Positions 7,822 to 19,600 of a stretch of 37,211 nt of DNA are shown here, piece after piece. Every line of letters begins with the position of its first letter. Positions within the stretch are counted from its first letter, which is position 1. The notes under the pieces are model-generated. The model saw only the letters and a list, made by a program, of their open reading frames with translations, searched no databases and was not told the origin of the DNA. The position numbers were made by a program, and so were the translations under genes. The stretch lies in contig JBBBWG010023557.1 in assembly GCA_037176905.1 (NCBI GenBank), positions 10,402 to 47,612 on the forward strand. Reading direction: 5' to 3'. Origin of the DNA: Azolla pinnata (lineage: Eukaryota; Streptophyta; Polypodiopsida; Salviniales; Salviniaceae).

Positions 7822-10800
7822 ATGACGGCATTGTTCAAGCCGAGGCCACCGATGCACGAGGAAGTATTCTGGAGGGCGAGGTTGAACGTAGCATTCAGGA
7901 CGGCTCTCGGCTGCTTCCTGACGGGCCTTGTGCTCCAGCTAGGGGGCATGCATCTCCACTGGTTCACCTTCCCCATCTTCGCATACGTAATGGCAGTTAC
8001 AGTTGTGGGTGAATCTACATTCGGGAAAGCCTTCCAAGACACCGTCGGGGTGCTGATCGGCACCATCCAGGGCTGCGGCATGGCCATGCTTGTATTCCAA
8101 GCCGTCGGCGCCGACAAGATAACCCTGGGTTCAGCTATCCTGTGGATCTCCCTCAGCTCCTTCATCATCGTCTACCCTCGAAACACGCTCATCATCTCCA
8201 AGCGCGTCGCTCTTGCACACAGCGCCATCTTGTACGTGACTGCGTCGATCGAGCGAGGAGACATGGAGGTCATCTCCTTCCCGCTGAAGCTCGGGGGAAC
8301 AACCATGGTGGGAGCTGTCAGTGGCATGGTGGCCCTCCTCTTGCCATTCCCTCACTTAGCCATGTTCCAGGTAAAGAAAAAAGCCCATCCTTCTCTGTTT
8401 CGCCACTACTTCCTCGGTTGCTATTCTGGTTTTTGTTTGTTCGCCATATCCGCCTGAAAGAGTGAGCTAGCCAGCCGTACATACATCACCTGTTTCCAGC
8501 GCAAACGCTAGACACCGCCATATAGTGAGAACACCTCTTTTTGCTGCTTGTCCTGTTGTGTTCTTGTATATGAAATCTTGGCGCCAGGTCCGGTCGCAGC
8601 TGAAGCTCTCCACTCGTGTGATCTCTGAAAGGCTGCGAACCATCGTCGACGCATTTTGCGTACTCGATCTCGTCAAGGGGCGATCGCTGAATCTCCAAGC
8701 ACAATCGCTCGCCAAGATCGGATCGTCCATCGATGCAGAGATTGTCTCGAAAGAGGTAAAAAAAACTTCTCTCCGCTGATCAATTCCGTTCCTCGCTTCC
8801 TGTTTACCGCTACAGACTGCTCCTCCATTGCTTTTCCCACTGTTTCTCCTCGCTGGCTTGTACTTGCATATGGGAATAATCCTCAGAGCTTCTTGTTTTC
8901 TTTCCATGGTATATGTTCTCGAGCAGAGCGATCTCGGCTGGGAGCTTCCGGGCTTCTCCCACAATCTGATGAGCCTAATCAAGGGTCTGAAGCGGCTGAA
9001 AGAGCATTTGGTCGGAATGGAGTCTGCTCTCGCATCGGATTTAAGCCGCCCTTCTTCAGCACGAGCTCTGCATTACATGCTCAAAGATTGCTTGATCTAC
9101 CTTACCGACTGGGCATGCCTCGCCTTGAGGCATTCGAGCGAGAACAACCGATGGAAATCCTGGAGCCACATACACTTGATCGTCGATGAAGGAAGAGAAG
9201 CTCAAGATTCGTTCATCGAAAAGCTGAGCACGGTGAGGCAGAAGCTAGCATGCATGGCTTCCGATGACCTCGAAGAGAGCTTCCATGGCCTCGATCTAGT
9301 CGAGAACCGAGACGCCGACCTCGATGCCGGTTTCAAGAAGGCCTTTCAAGTGTCTTCTCCGGCATTGTTCTTCCTGTTCAACCTGGAGAAGTTCCTGGAG
9401 GAAACAGAGGACATACTTTCGACAGCTATGGCAGACAAGGCCCCCCCGAAAGTCGTCGGAAAGAACGGGCGAATGGCGGATGCGGATCGGCATAACAACA
9501 GCAGCAAGAGCAAGAAGAAGGGCCGATACGAGCAGCTGCGCGACATGGTGGAGCTCCATATCGCAGCGACAGGGGTACCTCACTTACCTCACTACCCGAA
9601 GATGGTGGTGGAGGATCCGAGGCCCTGCAAGTACTGCTACAGCGCTCGGGGAATGCCGTTCCAGCAACAGCAACAACAAGAGCAACAGCAGCAAGAAGAT
9701 CCTTCCCGGCCCACGATGCCGACGATCTGGAGCTTCGGCATCGTGCGATGGAGAAGGTGGGTGGAGGGCAGGATCGATGCGCAGCAGGCGAGGACGGCGT
9801 TCAAGATGAGCCTGGCTATGGCGATGGGAGCATTCATGGGCTCCTGGTTCAGCAGGGACAAGGGCTACTGGGCAGACATAACGCTGGGCCTCGGCTTCAC
9901 GGGGGTATCGAAGGGAGGCTCCTTCAAGAGCGCGACGCTGCGGGCGCAGGGAACAGTTGCAGGATCGATCTACGGCCTCCTCGTGGTGCTTGCAACCAAG
10001 AACTGGTCGAACCTGCGCATGGTGGCCCTCATCCCCTGGCTTGTCCTCACCAGCTTCCTGCGCCGAAGCAAGCTCTACGGCTACGCCGGAGCAGTCTCTG
10101 CATTCACCGGCGCGATCGTCATCCTCGCCCACACCTCCGACAAGGACTCGTCCGAGGAGGATTTCACAGTCATCCGCATCGTCGAAGCTTTCCTGGGCAT
10201 GGCTAGCTTCATCCTCGTCGAGCTCCTCGTCATGCCCAGCCGCGCCACTTCGCTCGTGAAAGCGGAGCTCGTCCCCGGGCTAGGCAAGCTTAAAGCCCAC
10301 TGCGCCGCTGCGCTCTCCGTCTACTCGGAGCCCCGATGCTGCAAGTGCTGCGCCGATGCTGTCGCCGACTTGAAGTCCAGGGAGAAGACCTTGAAGAGCC
10401 TGTGCGCGAGGCTCACGGCGCTGGTGAAGGAAGCCGCGGAGGAGCCCCGCTTCTGGTTCTCCGCCTTCCCCGAGACCGCCTACTCCAAGATCCTCCACGC
10501 CATGGCCAAGATGCTCGATCACCTGCACTTCAGCCTCTGCGCGTTCGACGCCATCCTCGACGCCTTTGCTCGTGCGGGCATGGCTCACCAGGGAGAGCTC
10601 CAGGATGCCTTGGCTCCATCCATGCGTGTGCTCGACGAGAGGCTCATCCCTTTGCTGGAGTTTCTGGAGCAAGCCCTGCAAGGGCACATCGCCACCAAAG
10701 GCGACGCAGAGCAGCTCCTCGACAGGTCGAAGATCGATGGAAACGGTGCTGCTGTTGCTGCCGCTTCATCTGGCAACAACAACAACAACAATGCCAGTAG

Positions 10801-11131
10801 CATCATCCAATTCTCCTTTCCAAGGATGGATCCGCCGAAACCGGATTTCCTGATGGAGGACTTCGAGAAGATCTTCCATCAGCTCGTGGCTCGACTGCGG
10901 CATTGCACTTGTGCTGCCTCCTCCATCTCACCACCCAACATGGAGGATGCATATACCAACACTTTTCTCCTGTCTTTGGGGACACTGGCTTTCAGCCTGG
11001 AAGGGCTTCTAACAGAATCCACCAATCTTGACAAAGCCCTGCATGAGCGCTTGCAACTAGAAAGCCCGTGGTCTCTTATCGACCTCTGGGACTCTTCCAC
11101 TTATTTTACATATAGACCAAAGCTCGGCTGA
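7822..11131 (+). CDS. FUSC-type (aromatic-acid exporter/fusaric acid resistance-like) membrane protein, three exons
   Basis: Exons are 7822-8370, 8588-8755 and 8927-11131, all phase 0 with GT-AG borders, giving 973 residues. Residues about 25-180 hold five or six hydrophobic helices (ALGCFLTGLVLQLGG, FPIFAYVMAVTVVGES, VALLLPFP). A soluble helical region follows, with a Gln-rich run near residue 485. A second membrane block spans about 530-680 (SLAMAMGAFMGSW, GYWADITLGLGF, LVELLVMPSR). The C-terminal 290 residues are soluble, with a short Asn run. Two membrane blocks with the GYWA..T motif before a soluble tail are the FUSC/ArAE layout, seen in plant proteins annotated as p-hydroxybenzoic acid efflux or fusaric-acid-resistance-like. 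Substrate is unknown and membrane location is inferred. An in-frame stop just upstream supports this start. Confidence 0.85.
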
Positions 11132-11733
11132 TCAACGATAAAAAGAGCCCTCGAAACTGTTACTGTATTCGGCCAGTTTGGGGCCTGTCTTTCTGCTTCG
11201 ACAATGTAGTAAGTTCTGCATAAACAATATAAACCCATATAATCAATATAGACTGAATGCCCAATGTGTTTGACAATTTGAAAGCTGCAAATGAAATATC
11301 ACATAGTGTGTACATCAATTGATTGAGTTTGCTAATAATAAGTTGAGGCCAAATCAAAATGCAACATTACCATATGTCCCCATGGAGGGGGCATGTCGTT
11401 GTATATAACTCCAGGCATGCTCCGATGATTTTACTCGAGCAAATTTTCCTGCAAAAACCATCCTTGAAATCAATCAAGTTAGTACATCACATATAAGTTC
11501 TGACTCCTTAAGAACAAGATGTGTTTGGGTGAAGAAACATACATGTTCCAATCTTCTTTCAGCCTGTTATGAATTAAAATCTGGTCACTCTACTCTGCCA
11601 TTTTTCTTTCTTCCATATTCCTCCTGACTGCGGCTTATACATCTATGTTCTAATGAGATGATCCAATCAATAATATTTTATACAAAAGCGCCCTTGGCAG
11701 CGCATGCATATATGGAAGCACAACAACATTATC
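11132..11733. other. Convergent 3' intergenic spacer
   Basis: About 600 bp of AT-rich sequence between the stops of the FUSC-type gene (+) and the PPR gene (-). It must hold both 3' ends. TACAAAAGC and AATAATATTTTATA near 11660-11690 could serve the minus-strand poly(A) site. No gene is seen. Confidence 0.5.
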
Positions 11734-14649
11734 TCAATTTCCTCGCATGACTCCTTTCACTTTGTTCACATCCTCCCACCTCCCTGCATGAGCGTACATA
11801 TTCGATAACAGTACAAGTGGTGCGCATTTCGATGGTTCCAAATCCATGATACAATTTGTCGCCACCTCTCCCCTTTCCAGATCAAAGTGCTTTCTGCACG
11901 CATCAAGCAGAGTCATCCACGACGCATATGTGGGTTCTATCGTCATGGACATCATAACGCATTCTAACTCATTCAACCTTCCTGCCCTCCCGAGAAGGTC
12001 AATCAAGCAATTATAATGCTCGATAGTCCTTTCGATGACTCCAGCAAAGATGAAAAACCAGAATCCCTCGTCCACAAGACCCCCATGACTGCATGCCATG
12101 AGGATGCTAACCAAGGTCACTTTGTCTGGAACCATACCTTTCGACCGAAGCTTGTTAAACAGCTCGAGCGTCAGCCTTACTTTCCCATGCTGCGCATAGG
12201 CCGCTATCATGGCATTCCATGAAACCATATCATGCTGGCACATCTTTTCAAACACACACCTTGCATCTTCGAGGTTCCCCGACTTACTATACATATTGAT
12301 AAGGCCATTTCCTACTGAAATGTCTGATTGTACTCCATTGTCAACAATACATGTGTGCAGATACCTTCCGTCGGCCAGCGCTGCCTCGCTAGCAAAAACA
12401 GACAAGATGGTAATCACAATAACATTATCGGAGCAGAGAGACCCTGATCGCATCAAATTGTGATATTGACAAAGGGCCTTGTTTGCCTCGTTACAATGGA
12501 CATGTGCTGCGATGATAGCATTCCAGGAAGTGATGTCAGGGTTGGAAATTCTATCAAAGACATTTTGTGCTTGGTCAAGACGGTCACATCTACCATACAT
12601 GGTGATAAGAGCATTTCGGACAGCTATATCTACATTTACAACAGAAGCAACCATGCGAGCATGCAGTCGTGTACCTTCAAGCAGAGCCTCGCCGTTGGCA
12701 AAGACACAAAGCAGGCTTGCAAAGGTGGCTTTGTCTGGTACAGTACCTTCCATTTGCATCACTTCAAACAGGAGCGCTGCCTTTCCAGGATTCCCAGAGT
12801 ACCCTAATGCCATGATCATCACATTCCAAGTAACAACGTCCCACATAGTACATGATTCAAAGATTCTATGGGCTTCTTCAATCCTACCACATTTTCCATA
12901 CGTCGCCAGGAGTGCATTGTTCACAGATGTATCCGAATGAAGCCCGAGCCTAGTTACAATGGCATGCATTTTCGTAACCTCATTGATTGTCCCCTCATTG
13001 CCACAAGCATCAAGGGCACTCAGAAAAGTAGCTTTATCAGGAACAAAACCTTCCATCTGAGATTGATGCAGTAGTTGGAGGGCATCTCTGCAGAGTCCAT
13101 TTTGTGTATACGATGCAATGAGAGCATTAAACATGACCATGTCATGTAGATCAGATCTGTCTAGCATCGATCGAGCCTCATCCACAAATCTGTGCTTTCC
13201 GTATATACTTATAAGACTGGTTGCTATAGCCAGATCTGCATCGAGTCTATTGCTGACAATTTGGGCATGCAAGCCCTTGATAAACGTGAGAGATGGAGCA
13301 GATCCAGCATACGCAGTTAGCAGACAGACAAATGTGGCTTTGTTCGGGAGGAATGACTCCATTTGCATTTGCCAAAGCAATCCGAATGAATGCAGAGGCC
13401 GAGCTGAGAGCATAGTGTTCCACGACACCACATCTTTGTCGCGCATTCTTTCGAACACTCCTTGTGCAAGCTCAAGCTGATCGCATTTCCCATACATGTT
13501 CAGAAGGGCATTGCCCAAGACATTATCTGATTCGGCTTCATGCCCAAGCACGGCATGGATGCTGATGCCCTTGGCTAGGAGGGTTCCCGAGCTAGCACAT
13601 GGTAAGATATTGAGAAGAGTCACACTGTTTGGCACCACACCTTCTACCTGCATCTGATGAAATGCTTGTAGAGCGTCCATGGCGAAACCATGGTGGGCCA
13701 GCGCCGAGATAAGAGAAGTCCACGAGATCACATTTCTCTCATGCATCTCATCGAACATCTGCGTTGCCCCATCAAGGCTTCCACACTTGTTATACATGTT
13801 GATGAGAGCGTTTCCGATCGAGACGTCGAAGCAGGATGCGTCGGCTCGGTTCCAGATGCTCGAGTGAATCCTCTTTCCTTCTTCCAAATGCACAGAAGGA
13901 GCATTACCACAGTAAGCATCGAGAATGACCAGGTATGTGACCTTGTTAGGCATAAGCCCATCTTGGCCGAAGCGCTGGAACAGCTGAATCGCTTCACTTC
14001 CATGGCCGTTTTGCGCATATACAGAGATGATGGCGTTCCAAGCGACAGTATCCGGGCTCGAGATCCTACTGAAGCTCTCCCATGCATCCTCCACGCTTCT
14101 GCATCTCCCATACATGGAGACGAGGCCAGTGCCAAGAACAACATCATGGATAAGCTCTGTACCAGTAGCTTGCTCCAGGATCCATGAATGCAAGAGGAGG
14201 CCTTCGTCCGAGGAAGCTTCGCTCCGACATGCTGAGAGCGCGACGAGGAATGTGGCTCTGCTGGGAGTAACGAGACGAGAATGTAGCATCATGCGGTGGA
14301 CGAGCACGGCGTTCCATGCCATAACATCTCGTTTGCAGGCAGATTCCGCGGGGGAGGAAACGCAGTGTGCGTCCTCCATGGATCCACAAGCGGCGTACAC
14401 CCGGGGAAGGAGACTCGAAAGATGTTGTTGTTGATGATGATGATGAAGAGGAGGAGGAGGAGCTCCAGCATCACCGTCGCTAGCACTGTGCCCGGTTCTT
14501 GTACCTGCTGCAGATGATGCTGCTCCTCCTCCTTCTCCCTGAAGCTGCTGCAAGATGCAGGAATGGAGGAGGCATCCATGGCGATGGAGGTCCTGGGAGA
14601 GCTTGCAGCGGGTGAGCAAGGAAGAGCAGTGGGGGATCGGGCGGGGCAT
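11734..14649 (-). CDS. PLS-class pentatricopeptide repeat protein with E1 motif, no DYW domain
   Basis: Intronless, 971 residues from the Met at 14649. The open frame continues another 161 codons upstream, mostly through a stop-free microsatellite, so the start is uncertain. Met at 14769 is the main alternative but would give an acidic, repeat-derived leader. After a low-complexity stretch (Pro, His and Gln runs), P, L and S motifs repeat to the C-terminus with cores such as VAWNAIISVYAQNG, GNALINMYNKCG and VSWNAMIAAYAQHGK. The protein ends with EHYNCLIDLLGRAGRL, an E1-like EPTYASWMTLLDACRKH segment and NMYAHAGRWEDVNKVKGVM, then stops before any E2 or DYW sequence. PLS proteins bind organelle RNA one base per motif. 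E-type members support C-to-U editing with a DYW partner supplied in trans. No transit peptide is obvious with this start. Confidence 0.93.
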   Translation of the reverse strand: MPRPIPHCSSLLTRCKLSQDLHRHGCLLHSCILQQLQGEGGGAASSAAGTRTGHSASDGDAGAPPPPLHHHHQQQHLSSLLPRVYAACGSMEDAHCVSSPAESACKRDVMAWNAVLVHRMMLHSRLVTPSRATFLVALSACRSEASSDEGLLLHSWILEQATGTELIHDVVLGTGLVSMYGRCRSVEDAWESFSRISSPDTVAWNAIISVYAQNGHGSEAIQLFQRFGQDGLMPNKVTYLVILDAYCGNAPSVHLEEGKRIHSSIWNRADASCFDVSIGNALINMYNKCGSLDGATQMFDEMHERNVISWTSLISALAHHGFAMDALQAFHQMQVEGVVPNSVTLLNILPCASSGTLLAKGISIHAVLGHEAESDNVLGNALLNMYGKCDQLELAQGVFERMRDKDVVSWNTMLSARPLHSFGLLWQMQMESFLPNKATFVCLLTAYAGSAPSLTFIKGLHAQIVSNRLDADLAIATSLISIYGKHRFVDEARSMLDRSDLHDMVMFNALIASYTQNGLCRDALQLLHQSQMEGFVPDKATFLSALDACGNEGTINEVTKMHAIVTRLGLHSDTSVNNALLATYGKCGRIEEAHRIFESCTMWDVVTWNVMIMALGYSGNPGKAALLFEVMQMEGTVPDKATFASLLCVFANGEALLEGTRLHARMVASVVNVDIAVRNALITMYGRCDRLDQAQNVFDRISNPDITSWNAIIAAHVHCNEANKALCQYHNLMRSGSLCSDNVIVITILSVFASEAALADGRYLHTCIVDNGVQSDISVGNGLINMYSKSGNLEDARCVFEKMCQHDMVSWNAMIAAYAQHGKVRLTLELFNKLRSKGMVPDKVTLVSILMACSHGGLVDEGFWFFIFAGVIERTIEHYNCLIDLLGRAGRLNELECVMMSMTIEPTYASWMTLLDACRKHFDLERGEVATNCIMDLEPSKCAPLVLLSNMYAHAGRWEDVNKVKGVMRGN

Positions 14650-14754
14650 GGAAGGCCTGGTGCGCAGAGCACGGCCGCCATAGCCATGGCACCTCCGCTG
14701 CTCTTCTCTGTCTCTGTCTCTGTCTCCGTCTCTCTCCCGCAACAATTGTGATGT

Positions 14755-15632
14755 ATCCGACGCATACATACATCCACACATGCATACATACATGCATGCA
14801 TACATGCATGCACACATCCACACATACACATGCATACATGCATGCACATACATCCATACACACACATACACACATCCACGCATACACATACACACATCCA
14901 CGCATACGGCACATGCATACGCACGCACCACATGCATACATGCATACGCAAGCATGCATGCATGCACATGCATACACATGCCCATACATACATCCACACA
15001 TGCACGCACGTACATGCATGCACACACATCCGTACCTACGCGCGCATACACATCCATACATCGATGCACACATGCATGCGCGCATGCATACACGCGCGCA
15101 CACATACATACGCACTGACCACATGCATGCACTCATACATGCATACACACGCATGCATGCACGCACGCACGCACGCACACATACATACATACATACATAC
15201 AGGCACACACGCACGAACGCATACATGGATACACACATGCATGCATGTATGCACACCTACATACATATACACGCCCCACATGCATACATGCATCCACGCC
15301 CCACATGCATACATGCATCCACGCACAGCATGCATACATGCATACGCACACATGCATGCATGTATACATACCTACATGCACACACGCATCCACGCACGCA
15401 CACACACGTCCCATATGCGTGTATGCATACAACATGCATGCATGCATACGCACACAGCATGCATGCATGCATACGCACACAGCATGCATGCATGCATACG
15501 CACACAACATGCATGCATGCATACGCACACAAAATGCATACACATGCATACACACACAACATGCATACACACAACAGACATACACACAACATGCATACAT
15601 GCATGCATACACATGCACGCATACATACAAAT
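14755..15632. repeat. Long ACAT/GCAT compound microsatellite
   Basis: Nearly 900 bp of ACATACATGCATGCAT-type 4-bp units with CACACA and CGCACG interruptions, directly upstream of the PPR gene. A 4-bp repeat of this kind has no stop codon in any of the six frames, which explains overlapping ORFs up to about 300 codons rich in His, Met, Thr, Cys and Tyr. GCATGC words are self-complementary, so the strand can fold. Confidence 0.95.
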
Positions 15633-15642
15633 CCAAAATCTA

Positions 15643-15760
15643 CTAAACCCTAAACCCTCAAGAACCCCTATTCCTAAACCCTAAACCCTCATGAACCCCT
15701 ATTCCTAAACCCTAAACCCTCAAGAACCCCCTTTTCCTAAACCCTTAAACCCCAATGAGA
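15643..15760. repeat. 31-bp telomere-derived minisatellite
   Basis: Three units at 15643-15673, 15674-15704 and 15705-15736 (31, 31 and 32 bp), then a partial unit. Each has two CCCTAAA copies followed by TCAAGAACCCCTATTC or a close variant. It joins the microsatellite to the assembly gap. Confidence 0.85.
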
Positions 15761-15978
15761 TGCAATCCAAAACCTAATATGGGAAATGATGCGGAAATTA
15801 CNNNNNNNNNNNNNNNNNNNNNNNNNNNNNNNNNNNNNNNNNNNNNNNNNNNNNNNNNNNNNNNNNNNNNNNNNNNNNNNNNNNNNNNNNNNNNNNNNNN
15901 NAACCCCCTTTTCCTAAACCCTTAAACCCCAATGAGATGCAATCCAAAACCTAATATGGGAAATGATGCGGAAATTAC
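15725..15978. other. 100-N assembly gap flanked by identical 77-bp copies
   Basis: Ns fill 15802-15901, exactly 100 bases, a typical placeholder size. The 77 bp before the gap (15725-15801) and the 77 bp after it (15902-15978) are identical, from AACCCCCTTTTCC to GCGGAAATTAC. Two contig ends with the same overlap were probably left unmerged, so the true gap may be zero and one copy may be an artefact. Confidence 0.93.
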
Positions 15979-16691
15979 ATTTTAAAGATCTAGACTTCCA
16001 ATCCGTTGAGTATCGATCATCCATTCAGTCCTAGGTGGGAGACACCCACCAAACCTATGGCCGCTGCTATGATTATGAATTTCGCTACAATCTTCCGAAT
16101 CAACGCCCCAATATAACAACAAACACATCAACAGCCAATATAACAACAAACACCGGACAATTTGCTGGCAAAATTGGGCCTCCAAATTCTTGTATCCTGT
16201 TTGTTTGTACAAGCATAACAAATCATCTGCCAGCAATCGGCCTCGAGATTGAAGGAGGTTTGATGGGCAACAACAGAAAAAACATGGCTAGTAGTAATAT
16301 CAATCTCATCAGATTGCCTCCGATTCACTGAGAATTTACCCTCCATACAACCTTTTGACTTCAGTTCAACTGTCGGATTTTGAAGGTACAATTTCCACAT
16401 TGTTAATAACCACCACATAGATCTCTTGCAATCAAGCTCTTTGTCAGTACTGACTCTATAAGAGTCAGTACTTATCATTTGATTTCCCAAGTCATTACCC
16501 ATCTCTACCTTGCTAGTGTCAGGACTGCTTCCTCAAAATGATCTTTTCTCAAAGGCTTCTTGGCCATCTCCAGCACAAAATCATCTTTGTTTTGCCCTCT
16601 AACATCATCCAGCATATACCTCTGTGACTGAAAGAGAAAAGCTTCATGAAGAAAAATTAACAGCCCATGTGCGCTCTTCCAGTCGCATTTC
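15979..16691. other. 3' flank of the DNAAF4 homologue, no gene seen
   Basis: About 700 bp with no recognisable coding sequence. It holds a 19-bp direct repeat (CCAATATAACAACAAACAC near 16108 and 16135) and a perfect 12-bp inverted repeat at 16446-16472. The minus-strand ORF at 16128-16502 resembles no family known to me. Confidence 0.5.
16446..16472. repeat. Perfect 12-bp inverted repeat with 3-base loop
   Basis: AGTACTGACTCT, then ATA, then AGAGTCAGTACT. It lies about 220 bp beyond the DNAAF4 stop on that gene's downstream side, so it could be in the 3' UTR or be the relic of a small inverted-repeat element. Confidence 0.85.
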
Positions 16692-19600
16692 TTATGCCGT
16701 CCTATAGATCTCCTGTACTTCTCTGGAGATCTCTTCCATTTCGATTGCGCTCAGAGTTCGTGAGAGTGCCTGGACACAGGAATAATATATAAGGTGGAAA
16801 TGATGAATAATACCTTCCAATTTGATAATTTATATATTGAACGCCCAAAGAAAAATCGTATAAAAAAAATTATATTCTCGTGTTAGAAATAAAAAGATTA
16901 TCATAGAATACTCGGAGGTACGCATTGAACCGCAATTGATCAAGTATTATTTGATAATTTCCCAATATCTATACCTATATACCTAGATAGATAGATAAAT
17001 AGATAGATTTAAGTACACACACACATATATGTATGTATGTATGTATGTATGTGTGTGTGTATGTATATATGTGCATATATACATACATATATACGTAGAA
17101 GTACAGTGTGTGTGTATGTATATATGTGCATATATACATACATATATACGTAGAAGTACAGACATGCATATATATCTCCAACCTTCTCAAAGTCTGCTCT
17201 GGCCTTTCCAAACTCCTTTGTATTGCACAATGCGATGCCGCGTATCGCCAGGATCTTCTTTTCTGCCAATCTATACCATGTGCTCGCAGCTCTATTGATT
17301 GAACTATCCTGCTTATGTAAAAGTTTCCGGCTTTCTTGTATGAGCGCCTCGATACCAGAATATGAACAAGACTCATCATCTGGAGCTGTTCCTTCCAAAT
17401 CAGAGAAGCACAACTCCTTGTGCATTCCCTCTAGCAGCTGTAATGCTCTTGAACAGTCTGCAAGACAATGCTCGAACTGCTTCAGCTCCAAATAGCTTGC
17501 TGCCCTATTCGCAAAGGACCTTTTCCACCGTATTGTATTTTTAGTCAAAGAAAACACAAAAATATCTGCACATAAAGGAACAGAGGATATACAAGTGCTA
17601 GGATATCTTCTTTATCAAGAGCTCCAAAACCAGAAAGAGGAATGAACGAACACAGTCCTATTTTTATATAGCTACTGAAAAAAAGCATCTGAATTCGATG
17701 AAATTTAAGTATATGATATTAAGAAACCAACAGAATGGATACAGGAACAATGTCGGATTCTTTCTTATTGCATCCGAATAAGCATTCACTGCACTCCTGA
17801 AATTCCCCTTCCTAAAAACGAAAACAATTTGATAAAAATGGTAAGAAATTTGGACGCAGTATATTTGCATATTTTCAATAGCTACATTGTGTGCACAAGA
17901 TTAGCAGGTATGGAAGTGTCAGGAGCACTTCTGATGGCATTCTACCAACGAAATTTTTTTCTCATCAGTTATTGTCATGAAGCCACATAGGAAACATGCA
18001 CAACGTGATGTTTACTGGCACAGGATTTCGGGTTTAAGGTTACTGATGGTGAACAGACCAAGAGGCTATTTAGCAGACCAAGAGGATTTCGGGTTTGTTA
18101 ATGCATCAAGTGAACTGAAGACAGAAGTAGACAGGCAGTAAAGGAGAATTGGATGAGAAAGCTAATTTTGTATGGATATCATCTTTTAACGCGTGAATCT
18201 GCACATATTTTATTCAAAATTGCAAAATGAAACAACTGAAACAGGGACACAAACGAACTTACTCATAAAAATTGTCTGCCTTATCCTGCAAAAATAGAGG
18301 TTCTCTGCACAAATTTAAGATACACACATGAGCTCCTGATTTCTCAGTGGGATGAAAGTTCAAATGTAGCCACCAAGCTTACCTCTCAGAGATATCAATT
18401 GTATCCGGTTCACTCATGATGCTTTCTTTCAACTGAACCTTGTCTATACATGCCCACACTATAACTCAGCTTTTTGTGATTTCACGAACCATAGATATTT
18501 TGAATTTATATGAGACAAATTGGTTTCATGTCTTGATGAATATGAGCATGCAAAGAGTCCCACAATTGAAGAAAGCATGAATATTACTACCTCTACTTTC
18601 ACGAGCTGGCAGATTAACAGCTAGTTTCTTTGAAGTGAACTTTACAGCAACAGAAACATGTTTTCTGGGTGCAGGCAATGTATTACTTGGCAAGCCCATG
18701 ATGCAGGGTGAGTCTGCCATCTGTTTTGCCTTGGACCAACAGACAGAACTATCAAATCCGGAAATGCTTTCACTTGATCGCAATTTCCTTTCCACTCTCT
18801 GTTCCATATCTGAAGATATTTCATGTGCTGATTCACCAGGCAAATCTTCCTTTTTATGCGTGCTTAAGTTGGAAACTGTGGTCGTTCCATTTCCCAGACT
18901 TGAGTCATCCTTTTCTGCCATGTCTGAAAGTCTTTCCATCGGCAGTTCAGATTTTGTACATAATTGAGTTCTGATATCTTTCTGCCATACTTCAATCCTA
19001 TCCTACAGATATAATTCAAAGGCTAATTTCCACTGATTGCACAAATGAGGCTTTAAAACTAGCAATAATCCTCAAATAACATTAAGAGATTCAAATACTT
19101 GGAGCAGCTCTGATTTCCTACAACATGGGCCACATTGTGAAGCAGACCAATGTACATATATATACAAGGGCATAAGGTGTGTATGGGGCAAAGCTGTTGG
19201 AAAACATGTTAATTAGCTGATTGGTTTAGCTCGTATATTTAATTTCACTTGGCATGAATGCCAAAAACATCAAAATCACTACTTCATACCCGTTCAGCTT
19301 TCAATTCTGACGCCTTCCTCTGCTCCACAAGTTTTCTCTTGCCCTATGAGACAATATAAAAAAAAAACTGAGAATAGAGGTTTATAATAACGCCCCTCAT
19401 GTCATCATAGAGAGGGAATAAAGAAAATCACAACCAAACAAACAACACCCAGGGAAATAACAATAGTTTTCCAGGTTGTGGATTTACGTGCATGATCAAA
19501 ACACTTATGTGCAAGTCATGCTCGCATAAGTTTAATGAATGTTGAGTTGTCCATGTGAAGTATCCTGTTGAACTTACATAGCTGACAATTGGTCTACGAA

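Noticed and set aside
9296..10806. Several ORFs of 60-180 codons in other frames of the FUSC-type gene
   Set aside because: They are shadows of the GC-rich coding exon, with no recognisable domain.
14289..15029. Alternative N-terminus for the PPR protein from another frame (MAMAAVLCAPGLPCPARS)
   Set aside because: It looks somewhat like a transit peptide but would need a frameshift to join the PPR frame, and no intron with suitable borders was seen.
14748..15653. ORFs up to about 300 codons on both strands, rich in His, Met, Thr, Cys and Tyr
   Set aside because: They follow an ACAT/GCAT 4-bp repeat that has no stop codon in any frame. Composition mirrors the repeat and no domain is present.
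16128..16502. 124-codon minus-strand ORF beyond the DNAAF4 stop
   Set aside because: No family resemblance, contains direct-repeat sequence and spans the 12-bp hairpin region; more likely UTR or intergenic.
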